Assembly (NCBI GenBank): GCA_000697475.1
Contig: JNEU01000860.1
Coordinates: 1 to 64,000 of the forward strand
Length of the DNA: 64,000 nucleotides
Direction: 5' to 3'
Source of the DNA: Lichtheimia corymbifera B2541
Taxonomy: Eukaryota; Mucoromycota; Mucoromycetes; Mucorales; Lichtheimiaceae
The notes under the pieces are model-generated. The model searched no databases. It saw only the letters and a list, made by a program, of their open reading frames with translations, and was not told where the DNA came from. Position 1 is the stretch's first letter, and each line of letters opens with the position of its first letter. Shown piece by piece: positions 11,757-22,391 of the stretch. The translations under genes and the position numbers were made by a program.

Positions 11757-12131
11757 ATGTCATCGTATCCTCAACAAGGCTATCCACCACCACAGCAAGG
11801 GTATTATGCCCCTCCTCCTCAGCAAGGTGGATATTATCCACCACCACAGCAAGGCGGTGGCTACTATCAACCAGCGTATGTAATTCGTGCTATGATCATT
11901 CTCATCCATTTTCGCTGTTAACGCATGTAACTGGCAATTGGCATATCTCCAATAGACCTCCACCACAGACAGTGATGGTACAACAACCACCAAAGAATGA
12001 CGATAAGGGTTGCTGCATGGGATGGTAAAGAAAATCATGGCACATGAATCATCACTGATCTAACACTTTGTTTCAATCATTCTAGTCTCGCTGCCTTGCT
12101 CTGTTGCTGCGTCCTAGAAGAATGCTGCTGA
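11757..12131 (+). CDS. CYSTM family cysteine-rich tail-anchored peptide (copy 1)
   Basis: Three exons, 11757-11875, 11956-12024 and 12086-12131; 77 residues. The N-terminal half is made of Pro-Gln-Gly-Tyr repeats (PPPQQGGYYPPPQQGGG). The end is the cysteine-rich transmembrane module: DDKGCCMGC, then LAALLCCCVLEECC at the stop. CYSTM proteins are small stress-linked membrane peptides found in fungi and plants; their biochemical role is not settled. A second intron splits the module within the GC codon pair, which the copy at 44.6 kb does not share. It is too short and repetitive for a confident ortholog call, but the tail is diagnostic. Confidence 0.9.
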
Positions 12132-12373
12132 TAATAATGTTCCATAGTGATCGCTATCGCCTTCTCTCTTAATTTTGAATACTGCAATATAACATTTCGG
12201 CAATCCGACAAAGCTAGTATGGGTATGGTTTATTGTATGAAGCACGGGATGTAATTTTATCGAGCAAATGTGGTGGTGGGTATAAACATGCGATCGGGAT
12301 TGCACAGTGTCGGGATGCGTATGCAAGGTGGGATGGATGGTTGGGGTGAAGTAAAATGATGGATAAAAGGTAA

Positions 12374-13164
12374 TTAGGCTCTTGTAGAGGTGAACCACTG
12401 ATCTAATCTTTCGATACGTGCATCACAGCGACGAAGACCTGAAGTTGCCTTTGGGCTGGTCGATATGGTAGAATCTCTCTCCTGCTGTTGTTGTTGGTTT
12501 AGCATCACGGCAAGCATCGATGTCCGTGATCCGACAGGTTGGCAGGGTGGAATTTCCTGTTTTATAAAAAGACCGGCATCATCACTTGTGGCTGCAGGTG
12601 TGAGCGGGTAATCAGATATCGATATTTCATCGTCATCGGTAGTCGTTGCTTCTTGATCATAATCATAATCATAATCATCGTCATCTTCTTCATCTTCACT
12701 ATCACTGATAAAGAACTTGTTGGTGGCTGATGTTGATGATGATGATGGAGGAGGAGAAGATAGTGGTGGGCTAGATTGCTTGGCTGTTTCAGAGCATTGG
12801 GCACTGAGTGTCGGGGAAGATCGAGATCGTGATAAAGTTTTTGTTGGCGGTTTTGACACAACAGGTGCAAGCTCTTGGCTTGTTGGCTCTGAGATTGCAG
12901 GTGATGATACTACGGGCTTTTTGTTCATGATCGCCTGACGATACCAAAGACGCCATGTCATGTTTTCAAGACGCAGGCTATACTGAAGCTGTCGTTTGCA
13001 TTTTGAAAGAGCTAATATTATCGTACACTGATAAGCAAAAAAAGGTACCGAGTAAAAAACGTTGGGGGCAGCTTACCGATCCAAAGGGATACAAGATCCT
13101 CCCGTGTATTTCGAGACAAGGTATGTACAGGATGCAAAGCGTAAGAGGAGAAGTGTAAGTCCAT
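12374..13164 (-). CDS. Regulatory protein with AreA-type GATA-like domain (DUF1752)
   Basis: Two exons, 13164-13077 and 13011-12374, joined in phase 1; 241 residues. Splicing creates EDLVSLWIALSKCKRQLQ, then SLRLENMTWRLWYRQ: the short fungal domain annotated as nitrogen regulatory protein AreA GATA-like. It is found in AreA N-termini and in Reg1/Hex2- and Mks1-like regulators, where it is thought to mediate protein contacts rather than bind DNA. The remainder is disordered: a Ser/Pro stretch, an acidic run (SDSEDEEDDDDYDYDYD) and a C-terminal motif ARIERLDQWFTSTRA. No zinc finger is encoded. I infer a nutrient-signalling regulator, possibly a phosphatase-targeting subunit. The promoter is shared, across 1.4 kb, with the giant spectrin-repeat gene. 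Confidence 0.85.
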
Positions 13165-13222
13165 GCCGATAGTAGCAATGATTGCTTGTTGTGTGTGGTG
13201 TAAGAAAGAAGAAAGAAGTGCT

Positions 13223-13368
13223 TGTGCTTTGCGCTTTTCTGTTTGCCCAATGCTGAATGTAAATTTAGCCCGCCGCTTGGGGCAAAATGGATGTTTTCGC
13301 CCCAAGATGCTTTTGGTGGGGTAAATCTTGCCGGGCGGTTTCACCAAATGACCCTTTTGCAAAGCACA
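13223..13368. repeat. Decayed palindromic (fold-back, MITE-like) element
   Basis: The ends are perfect 10-bp inverted repeats: TGTGCTTTGC at 13223-13232 and GCAAAGCACA at 13359-13368. The centre is a strong hairpin, CTTGGGGCAAAA against TTTTCGCCCCAAG (about 13276-13303). Between them a third pair, ATTTAGCCCGCC against GGTGGGGTAAAT, still matches partly. It lies just upstream of the DUF1752 gene start. It encodes nothing and looks like a small non-autonomous element. No target-site duplication was identified. Confidence 0.5.
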
Positions 13369-14003
13369 GGGCGTTTTGTTTCCTCGCGCCTTTCAAAACG
13401 TACACCATAACACATTACCCCACCATCTTGCTACCAGCAATAGTAATGTGTTTTTTATACTCGTTGTCATACTGTGGCTATGTCAAACAAAACATAGCAT
13501 CGTGAAACAGCAAACGCTGTGCACTGACAGCAACAAGGTGCCACTTTATATGTAAAGATTATAGGCATATCAACAAAAAAAAAGGATGATCGTCATTAAT
13601 TGGCTATTGCACCTGTTAGCCTTCATCTTTTAACCCCCCCACCTCCCAGATCGTCGTTGATTAATCAGTACTTTGTGCTGCAGGGTGCTGTACGTCTGAC
13701 ATTGGCACTACTACTCAGCAAGAGCGGTTGCATATTGGTATATACGAGAGCACATCTCATTGTCATTTTTTGCTCATAGCCTTTATCATGACAGCAGTAA
13801 TGAATTGGTTGCTCCTTGGCGTTATCTTATATCAGGAGTGTGACACAAACTGCTAAAAGACAGCCATTTTCATGCCGACGACCTAGACCCACGCATACTT
13901 TGGCCGCATATTTCTCATTTATTCTTTGACCGACCACATTTCAACCACAAAGGACGATGTCTTAGACTGATGATGAATTAGTGGCGATAATTCAAATGTG
14001 GCA

Positions 14004-14507
14004 ATGAGGAGACGATTATTAGGGTCAATCATCACTTTTATTTGTATAATAATAACGGCCCAAGGACAACGATGGGCAATCTCCTTGAAGCAATATACCC
14101 AGAATTGCAATGAAGAGAAAGACCGATTCACGTGTCTCATCTATCAATTCAAACATCCACTACAACAAGTGCGTGGAATGCGTAACAAGGATGAATATGT
14201 GGTGAAGCACCATCACCATGACAAAGTAAGAGGTGGGGTGATAGCAACAACAATCAACATGATGAATGGGATGGTGGTGCTGGGTGGTGAAAGGGGACAA
14301 ACAAAATATCATCTTGGCACTTCTTTTATGTTGTCGCTTTCTCCTTTCCCTTCTTTCTCTCTCACAATATCTGCCACAATACACACAAATATGCACGGCC
14401 AGCAAGTCATGATAGTAAAAAATGGTGAGCAGCAAAAGAGAACGTTGTGTTTATCCTCTGTAACTGGGCAACCCCTTATTTCACTCCCTTCTTACCCACA
14501 AAGTTAG
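14004..14507 (+). CDS. Possible small secreted protein, unrecognised
   Basis: A continuous frame of 167 codons starts with a signal-peptide-like segment: basic residues, then LLGSIITFICIIITAQG, then a plausible cleavage site. Residues after that include two cysteines and a His run (HHHH). It matches no family I know, has no obvious splice continuity, and ends about 120 bp before the start of the CH/GAS2 gene. It could be part of that gene's 5' leader or a chance frame. Only the length of the frame and the hydrophobic start support it. Confidence 0.25.
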   Translation: MRRRLLGSIITFICIIITAQGQRWAISLKQYTQNCNEEKDRFTCLIYQFKHPLQQVRGMRNKDEYVVKHHHHDKVRGGVIATTINMMNGMVVLGGERGQTKYHLGTSFMLSLSPFPSFSLTISATIHTNMHGQQVMIVKNGEQQKRTLCLSSVTGQPLISLPSYPQS

Positions 14508-14624
14508 ATCTCGTTGTTGGAGACCACCATTGCCTTTGTCTCCTTTCCGCCCATTAGAAGCTTAATTCACCCATTCAACAGCGCACAAAGCACACGACCT
14601 TTCTCTCTCTTCCCTTCTTGTCTA

Positions 14625-17600
14625 ATGCCTGTCAATGACAACCTCACTCAAATCACCATGGCGCACAGACTATCCAATCACGATCGATCGTATACACGCT
14701 TATTGGTGACACCACCTTCACCACCATACGGCACCCCACCAGAATATCGGCGATTGAAGGAGGATATGGTACTACGTTGGGTCAATTACCAACTTGGTTG
14801 CACACCAGCTGTCAGTTGTCTTGCCGACATTTACAACCACGACGCATTTGTCAAGCTCATTCACACCGTATCCAGTCAACATTGCCCTCGACAACGATCG
14901 ACAAGGACAACAAAGCCGGCAGGGACATCATCATATGAAATAGCGGTTGCTATGCTGAATGATTGGATTGGAGGACATCATTTGGAGAGAGTGCTTCGCG
15001 ACGATCCGGATCAGCTGCTATCATTTATCCTCACTCAACATCAGGCACATATCATTGATAAGATACAATCAACATTCAACACATTCATCATTCCAAAAGT
15101 AAGTTCTTGTGTGTGTGTGATGAATTAACTTTTTATTCATAGCTCATTATTGTTTTACACAATAGGATGCGCCTGCTGTTTGGTATAGAGAGCAACAACA
15201 ACAACAATCGTCATGTGCTGAACCATTCCAGATCAAGCAAGTGCTATTGTCATGGGCACAAACATGCTTAACCGACTATGTGGATGCACGCTTACTGCCT
15301 GTTGTCGACAACTGCAGCGAATCCTGGCAAGATGGATTAGCATTCCTGGCACTAGTACACCGATATGACCCTGGCAGTGTACAAGATCTACCTCATTTTG
15401 CGGCACACAACGTAGACAACAAGGTTCATTGGGAGCATACACTGACGACAGCCTTTCGAAGAGCACATGATACATTTGAGGTGCCTGTGTTACTGGATGC
15501 CCACTTACTAGCAACTGCATTGCATGTTGACGAGGATGCCATTATGGCTTATTTGGTTGAATTTCTTCGAGCTGTGCATTTGCAAAGACTTTGTCGATCG
15601 ATGGATGAATGCGAGGAATACGAAAGACGACTCAGGGGAAAGCGCCAAGCTGACATTGAACAATGGTGCACTGCTGCTGCCACAAGTAGAACAACATCAA
15701 CGACATGCAATACACAGCTACGACTTACTCGGGTGATACAAACCATGTCAGTGGTAAAATCGCCATCGCCATCATCATTATCTCACGACACGACGTTGAA
15801 AGATGGTTCAAGTACTACTCGCAATATCTTGGAGAAGATTGAAGATTTACATCAGCGATTGATGAATATTGCACCTACTCGATCTACCCATTACAATCAT
15901 CAACATCAACAACAACGTCGTCGTCGTCGTAGACAAAGTTCATGTATCACAATGCCTGATTCACCTGTACCATCAGAGCAGGATTCATTGATGGATAGCA
16001 ACGACAACGATATCACAGCATCATCATCATCTACGGATCAGCTCCCCCTGCATCCACTTCAAGCAGGGTATGAAGACTTGCGATCTTATGAGCAAAACTT
16101 TGCGGGTTTTCAAGTATCCCTGCACGCATTTCAGCAGGACGACGATATCAAAAGGTGGTTGAGTGATTGTGGTGGTGATACAGCATCTTTATCCACGGGC
16201 AATGGCGATACTATTCAGGAGGCGTATGCAACGCTTATGCAACATGTTGACCAAGCAACACGCCAACTGGATTTATTTCGAAGAGGATTCTTTTTTGGTC
16301 GACAATGTGCGGATATACGTAGCGAATTGGATTCTATCCAGACCAAGATGTTGAAAACCACGCCTGCATCCTCCGACAACAATATCCAGGACTTGGGGAA
16401 GCAATTGGAACATGCGACTGCAATGCTGGATGAACTTCATGATAACGACATGCTTACCGTTGAATCAATATACCATGAACACATGGCTTCCCTTGTTCGG
16501 AAAAAGGAGCGGGTACAATCATGGGTAGACGAGGTTCGAGTCTGGTTTGCAGAAGCCAAACGCATTCGAGAATGGATCGAGATACGTATGCAACGGCTTG
16601 AAAAGGTTGCTGTGCCAGTTGAGCCACTCAGGAATGCCACGATGGTTGTATCAAGATCTCAAGTTGAGCGATTGAATGCAGAGCACGAGATGTTGGAGCA
16701 GGAGATCGAATCATTTGATAAGCAAGATATGGCTCCTTTTCGTGCTCATGTGAACAAGTCTCTCACGAGTGCAGGACAAGACGCTACTACAGCAGCATCC
16801 AGCAACGATCTCAGTCCAGCTGATACAACGACTATTGAAATCACATTGACGACACTGACATTGCGTGAAAAGCTTATGAGCATGTTACGCCGCAAACGGG
16901 ATGATCTTGATGTATTGACACAACGCTTGGCATGGGAAGAGGAACATGAAAAGACACAGGCGTGGATTGAAGACACTGATAAGCAAGTGGAGGCTTTTAT
17001 TCGGGATACTGCACGATGGCAATTGACTGAGGATGATACCGACACATTGCAATACCGACAACATGATCATGTCATGGCTCGTGAACGACTCAAAGAATTG
17101 GTGATCCAGCGCTTGCTGATGCTTGAAAAGAAGCGCACCGAGTTTGATCAAGGCCAGTTCACCACTACAATGGATAGCTACAATGATCTTGAAGATGTTG
17201 CCAATGTGGATACATTACCTGATCATTTGGAAGCGCGGCAATCATCCTGTGAACGACAATTTGAGGACTTGTTCAAAAGGATCAACTTTTCTCGTCAAGT
17301 GGTGGAACAACGACTCAAGATGATGGAGTTTCTGAATCAAGTTCACAGCGTAAAGTACGATGCTCAGCAGCTTATATCGGATCTCCAGCAAGTACAAAAA
17401 GGGGACAAGGATTGTGCTGATATGGTACCCCATGTCCAAGCTATCCACGATCGGATTGCTCAGCTTGTTGCCGCTTCAGGGACGACCCGTATACCCTATC
17501 CACAAGCAACATTGGTTTCTGATCAAGAAGAAAATACTCATTCAAACGACATTATTCACACTCACGTGGAAAAATGGCGTCGTGAGCTGCTATTGTTGGA

Positions 17601-20600
17601 TGATCATGTTGACACACAATTGGATGCATTGCAACAAAAAGTGGCCATGGATAAGCATAACAATCAACTCTTGGATGAAGCGACTCGCCTTTATCATTGG
17701 GCTGATGATCGATTGCAGCATTTGAGGAAGGCAAGATCTGATGCAAGTACCGGTGAATTATTGTCAGAGGATGGCCTACGGCGACTCGAGCGTGATCGTG
17801 ATTACTTGTTGAGCAAGCTCAAGGAAGACAAAGAGGATGAAGCTATTGATGTATTGACCAGGATACAAGCCTTTGTGGAACAAGTGCCACGAATGAATGT
17901 TTCTGTTGATACGCAGAGATTGGAGGAAATGGCACAGCATTTGATCACATCCTTTGATCAATTACGTGACACATTGGAAGACTACACCAAAGATCTTGCC
18001 ACTTTGAGAAAGCGAGCCGACGATGATAGCAGCCACATAAGCAAGATCCATGCTCTGAAGACATACATCTCGGATACACGTGCCTCATTACCAGCATTGA
18101 AGCAAAGCTATGGATTCATTACGGGTCGATCTCAAGAGCAGGATCAAAAGAGATTCAACATGCTGCAAGAGTCTGTGGATGGCATCATGGCATCTTTTCG
18201 AGAGCAGAACAATCAATTACAATTGCTGAAAGACGAGCTGCACCATGACAATCACCATGCTGTTGATAATGCTGAGGATGTTCACAAGGCTATGGAAAGC
18301 ACATTGAAAGAATGGGAATGCCTCAACAAGGATCTTGATTCGTTGCAGCAATTCACCGAGAATGTTGAGCGTTGGTATGAGCGACAACGTCGATTGAGCA
18401 TTGTGGAACAAGATTTTTTGGACAAGCAAGGGAAGTGGTCAGCATATTGCGACAATGAAAACCTCGACAAGGCGATTTCAATGCTGGAAGAGATTGGCTC
18501 TGAGATTACATCAGCTGGTCAACATTGTCGAACGGATCCGTTGGAAGCTGCCAACCATGCATGTGCATATGATCGACACGCAGCATTGATGAAACGAGCA
18601 CAGACATTGCAACAAGAACAAGTGTCATTGCAGCAAGCTTCAAGTGATGCAACAATGCGTGATTCAATGTTGCACAATTTGGGGACATTGTTGAGCGAGG
18701 TGCAGCATGAGAATGAACGAATGAGGGAGCGCGTGGCCGTCATTGGACAATGCGATTTTGCATTAATGTCAATGGATGAGATTGGCAAGTTGTACCAAGA
18801 GTTGCAACGTGACACAACACAATGCGCCGCCGTTATCGACAAATGTCGTAAGCAATTGACACACAAAAAGAAGACCATAGCGGACAATGTGGTACAGGAA
18901 CGCATCGAACGTGTGGAGGATTCATTGGCTGAGCTGGAGATTTCCAAAGACATGCTCGAAAAGCAAGCATTGCTCATACGAAGAGTTCAGGTTCATGCGG
19001 AAGCTGCAAACAACCTTGACACGTGGATCGATCAATGCAATGGTGCTATTGCCCGATTTTCCAATGCTGATGCCAGGAGTACAGCGGATGAATTGCAGGA
19101 ACAACAAGATGCTATTGGGCGAAAACTCGCAGAGATCCAGCCTGTTGTGCGTTCGTTTCGAGCCATGCAAGAGCGTATCTTTTCTGGTAATATCGAGATT
19201 GGTGTTGATGATACGGCAATCAGAGCTGGTGTTCAAGCGCGAGAGGATCGTACAATGGAATCATATCGTCAGCTGCTGACATCCTTTGATGGTGCGAAGG
19301 CCAAGGTGCAAACGACTCGACGTGATGCAGATGTTGCTCATATTGTCAAAGATATCCTGACTCTGGTGGGAGAATATAAGGATCGCACCAATGCATTACG
19401 ACTCTGCAAAGCATTCATGCAGGGTGATATTGGACAAGCTGGGCAATGGAACGATTTGAAGATGGTGACATGCTGTTCACTGTCTATGATGCCACATGAA
19501 AGTGAGCTTCGCAACTACAAGAGTGACCTATCAATGATCGAGCAAGACATCGAACGACATTTACAAAAGAAGCTGGATGATCTTGACACCATTCTCGGCA
19601 AGGCTGTTGTTCGAAGCAAGAAGCTATTTTCCGCACAGAGGGCTGAAATTGCTATGGCAGTACGTGGATTAGCCGATTTGCTCAAAATGAAGCACGATGC
19701 GGCATTGACAGCTGAAAAAGTGGAACCATTCTTGAACATTGCAGAGGAAATTGATGTGATGTTATCAGCATTATCAGAAGCCGTGGATCGTACGTCACCA
19801 AGTCAAGCACGCATTGTGGATGGACTACCTAGTCGAGCTGATTTACAAGCGATGCTCATTGATTTGGATACACAATATCGATATTACCAGCCAAAGATCA
19901 ATCTTTTATTGAAGCAGGCGTATGGTGCAGCACAAATGGCGATTCGTGATAAGCGAGTTGCGGATACCTTGGATGAGTTGAAATACAAGTGGAATCGACT
20001 ACAGCAACAAGTTACGGCACGACATAATGACTTGGCATCTCGAATTGGACATGTTGGGAAACCGTTTATGAGTACACGATTGACATCAGCTGGTATCAAC
20101 AATCGATCGACTCAAAGCAAGCGTATGTCCATGCCTTGTTTTAATACTGCACCTCCTCGTTCGATTCAATCCACACCCAAACCAGCACCCAAATCACGAG
20201 CAAGGCCACAATCAATGCTTATTACACGTGCAACAGCGACACCCACACAGAGACCACCGACAGCACCAACGTGTGCATTGCTTGGATCACGCCAACAGCA
20301 ACAACAATTTCCATTTCGGGATCGACGATATACAACAACAGCAACGGCAACAATGACATCCGAGGCGTATGTTGCTGATCCAAAGAACGACCTTGATGTG
20401 GCAGTGGGCAACATTGTCAATGACTCACCCTACAAGGTGCGAATCAAAAAGGTTCCTGGAGAAGTGGGACGCTATTGGTTTGGAAAGAGCCGACCCAAAC
20501 TTGCGTATTGTCGTATTCTCGGGAGTCGAATGGTGATGGTGCGAGTCGGCGGTGGATGGGTGGAGTTGTCTCAATTTTTACGGGATCAGAATCTGTTAGA

Positions 20601-20901
20601 AGATGGCAGATATATTCCACGGGATGCATCATCATCTCCTATTCACAACGGCAACAACGTGGTGACGCTATGTGGCGGGGATGGCATCAGTAGCAGGAGT
20701 TCTAGTCCACTCACTAAAGGAGGAGTAAAATCACCCACCTCACCTCGTCCAGCATCCAGTCCACTAAGATCCACATTTGGTCATGGTATCAAGGATGGCA
20801 ACAAGGCATTGATCCCAATCGATAAGGAAGGCAATCAGGTGCAAGTGCGGATGACAAAAGCAAAGAGCAATAGTACCAAGTTTATTACTCCATGGCGGTA
20901 G
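14625..20901 (+). CDS. Spectraplakin-like giant protein: CH-CH, spectrin repeats, GAS2
   Basis: Two exons, 14625-15098 and 15166-20901; 2069 residues. A diverged first calponin-homology domain lies at about residues 40-155 (EDMVLRWVNYQLG, AVAMLNDWIGG). The second CH domain, about 180-296, is clear: IKQVLLSWAQTC, then SWQDGLAFLALVHRYDPGSV and DAIMAYLVEFLRAVH. A long helical region (about 400-1850) has spectrin-like spacing, with repeated Trp-Ile/Val-Glu/Asp starts (AWIEDTDKQVEAFI, TWIDQCNGAIARF); I estimate about a dozen repeats. A GAS2 domain (about 1898-1970) follows: RIKKVPGEVGRYWFGKS, then MVMVRVGGGWVELSQFL. The tail is Ser/Pro-rich. CH pairs bind F-actin and GAS2 binds microtubules, so this should be an actin-microtubule crosslinker. 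The start at 14625 is the first ATG after stops; an in-frame ATG at 14658 has a better context (ACCATGG). No EF-hands or plakin domain are seen. Confidence 0.9.
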
Positions 20902-22391
20902 CAATAGTAAAAAGAGAAGATAATAGCATTGCATGTTGTATGATCTGTATGAGAAATACAAAATTACCCCTGATTCTTCAGTTCATCATCTGAACCGTAC
21001 TTTTGGGTTATATATGTGGTTCATTGTTAAGCATGGAGGCACAAGCCATGTCAATGCTCTGTACTGCGTGCTATGTGTTGCCATGGTGTCATGGAGAACA
21101 AAGCGTTTGTGTTTCGTTGTACATCATGCTACTGCTGTTCCCATTGTCTCTGTTGTTGTTGTATCAAAAGTAGAAACAAGCTTTTAGAAATAAAATGAGA
21201 CGCATGCATCTTTGCCATAAACTCATGAGTGATGTAATGATACCGACAGCTAAGCAGGTTGCAATTAAGGGGCGTTTATACCGTATGTAATCCCCATGAA
21301 GGTGATAGGAGAAATATACTTCTCATAGCGCGGTGGTCATGCCGAGTAACTCATGCGAGATTCTGAGTTGATAACAAATAACTCGATTTGTTAATACCAT
21401 AGCAGGTATTTCCTGTAATCTAAACAAGATTATTAACTGAGTCATCTCAAATTCCCGGATGCAACAAGTCATCTCCTCATGATTTTTTTAAAGTGCAAAA
21501 GCATAATCATGCCTGTGGTCAAAGAGGCAAGGATGACTATTTTTGGATAGCAAATAATACATCGTGTAACGAATGATTTAGATATCCGAGCGATCTCAAA
21601 AGGCTTTGTGTTGCGTCAATGAAGCGTCAATGGTGTTTCACAGAAAGCATATCCTCATGCCGCTGATCCCTTTGTGTGTCGTCGGTCAAGGCCGCACTTG
21701 CATAATGAAACCACTTGCATAACAGCACCACTTGTTCATATACGTTCTTCTTGTCTTGCTTGTGGAAAATACCGAAGAGAGTTATTCAATGAATCAAGGT
21801 CACACAGAGGATTGGACGGGGAAAAGCCAGCTTTTTTCCGCGCACCCACACATACACATGATAGGCGTAAGCAAACAGGCGTCCTCATGGTGGATCTACT
21901 TTTTTAGGCTGATGTCTAATGAGCGAAGGGGGGCGATCATTGTTCCTACGGTTACATGGACCTTGCAGATGCGTTACAAACTTTTCACCCTCTATGCGCA
22001 CGGACAACTTTTGAAAGTGTGACAGATTTGAAGGTGCTGGTACGATGTACATGTGGCCTGTGTGTTTCATTGCCAACATATTTGGGGAATTAAATCTCAT
22101 CAAACACAGTTGGTGATGTGTGTGTGTGTGTGTGTACATGCGTTTAGTGTATCAAGATCCCCAAGAACGAAAAAGATGGCGGTGGTAGCGGCTGCAGGTA
22201 TACTTGGCCGTGTAAAATGGCAATATAGGCTGGTACCAGTAAACGCTTGTGAAGTTTTCCTCAACTTTGAGTTCCGATCGCAGTATGGCTATAAGGTTCC
22301 CACTTTTTCTTCATCTCTCTCAACCTTTTTTCATCTCTTTCTCTCACACCACCTCCTGTTTTCACGCCTTTTCGCGTCCATTCTCTTGCTG
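20902..22391. other. Intergenic region, no gene recognised
   Basis: About 1.5 kb between two plus-strand genes. It holds the 3' UTR of the CH/GAS2 gene and the promoter of the NDT80-like gene. A (TG)n microsatellite lies at about 22117-22135. A pyrimidine-rich tract (about 22300-22375) directly precedes the NDT80 start codon. No frame has family similarity. Confidence 0.55.

Larger units (their letters stand above)
13165..14624. other. Intergenic region between divergent regulator and giant CH/GAS2 gene
   Basis: It holds the palindrome at 13223-13368 and, on the plus strand, one open frame from the ATG at 14004 to 14507 (listed separately with low confidence). The rest (13369-14000) shows short A/C runs and no supported frame. 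Confidence 0.5.
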
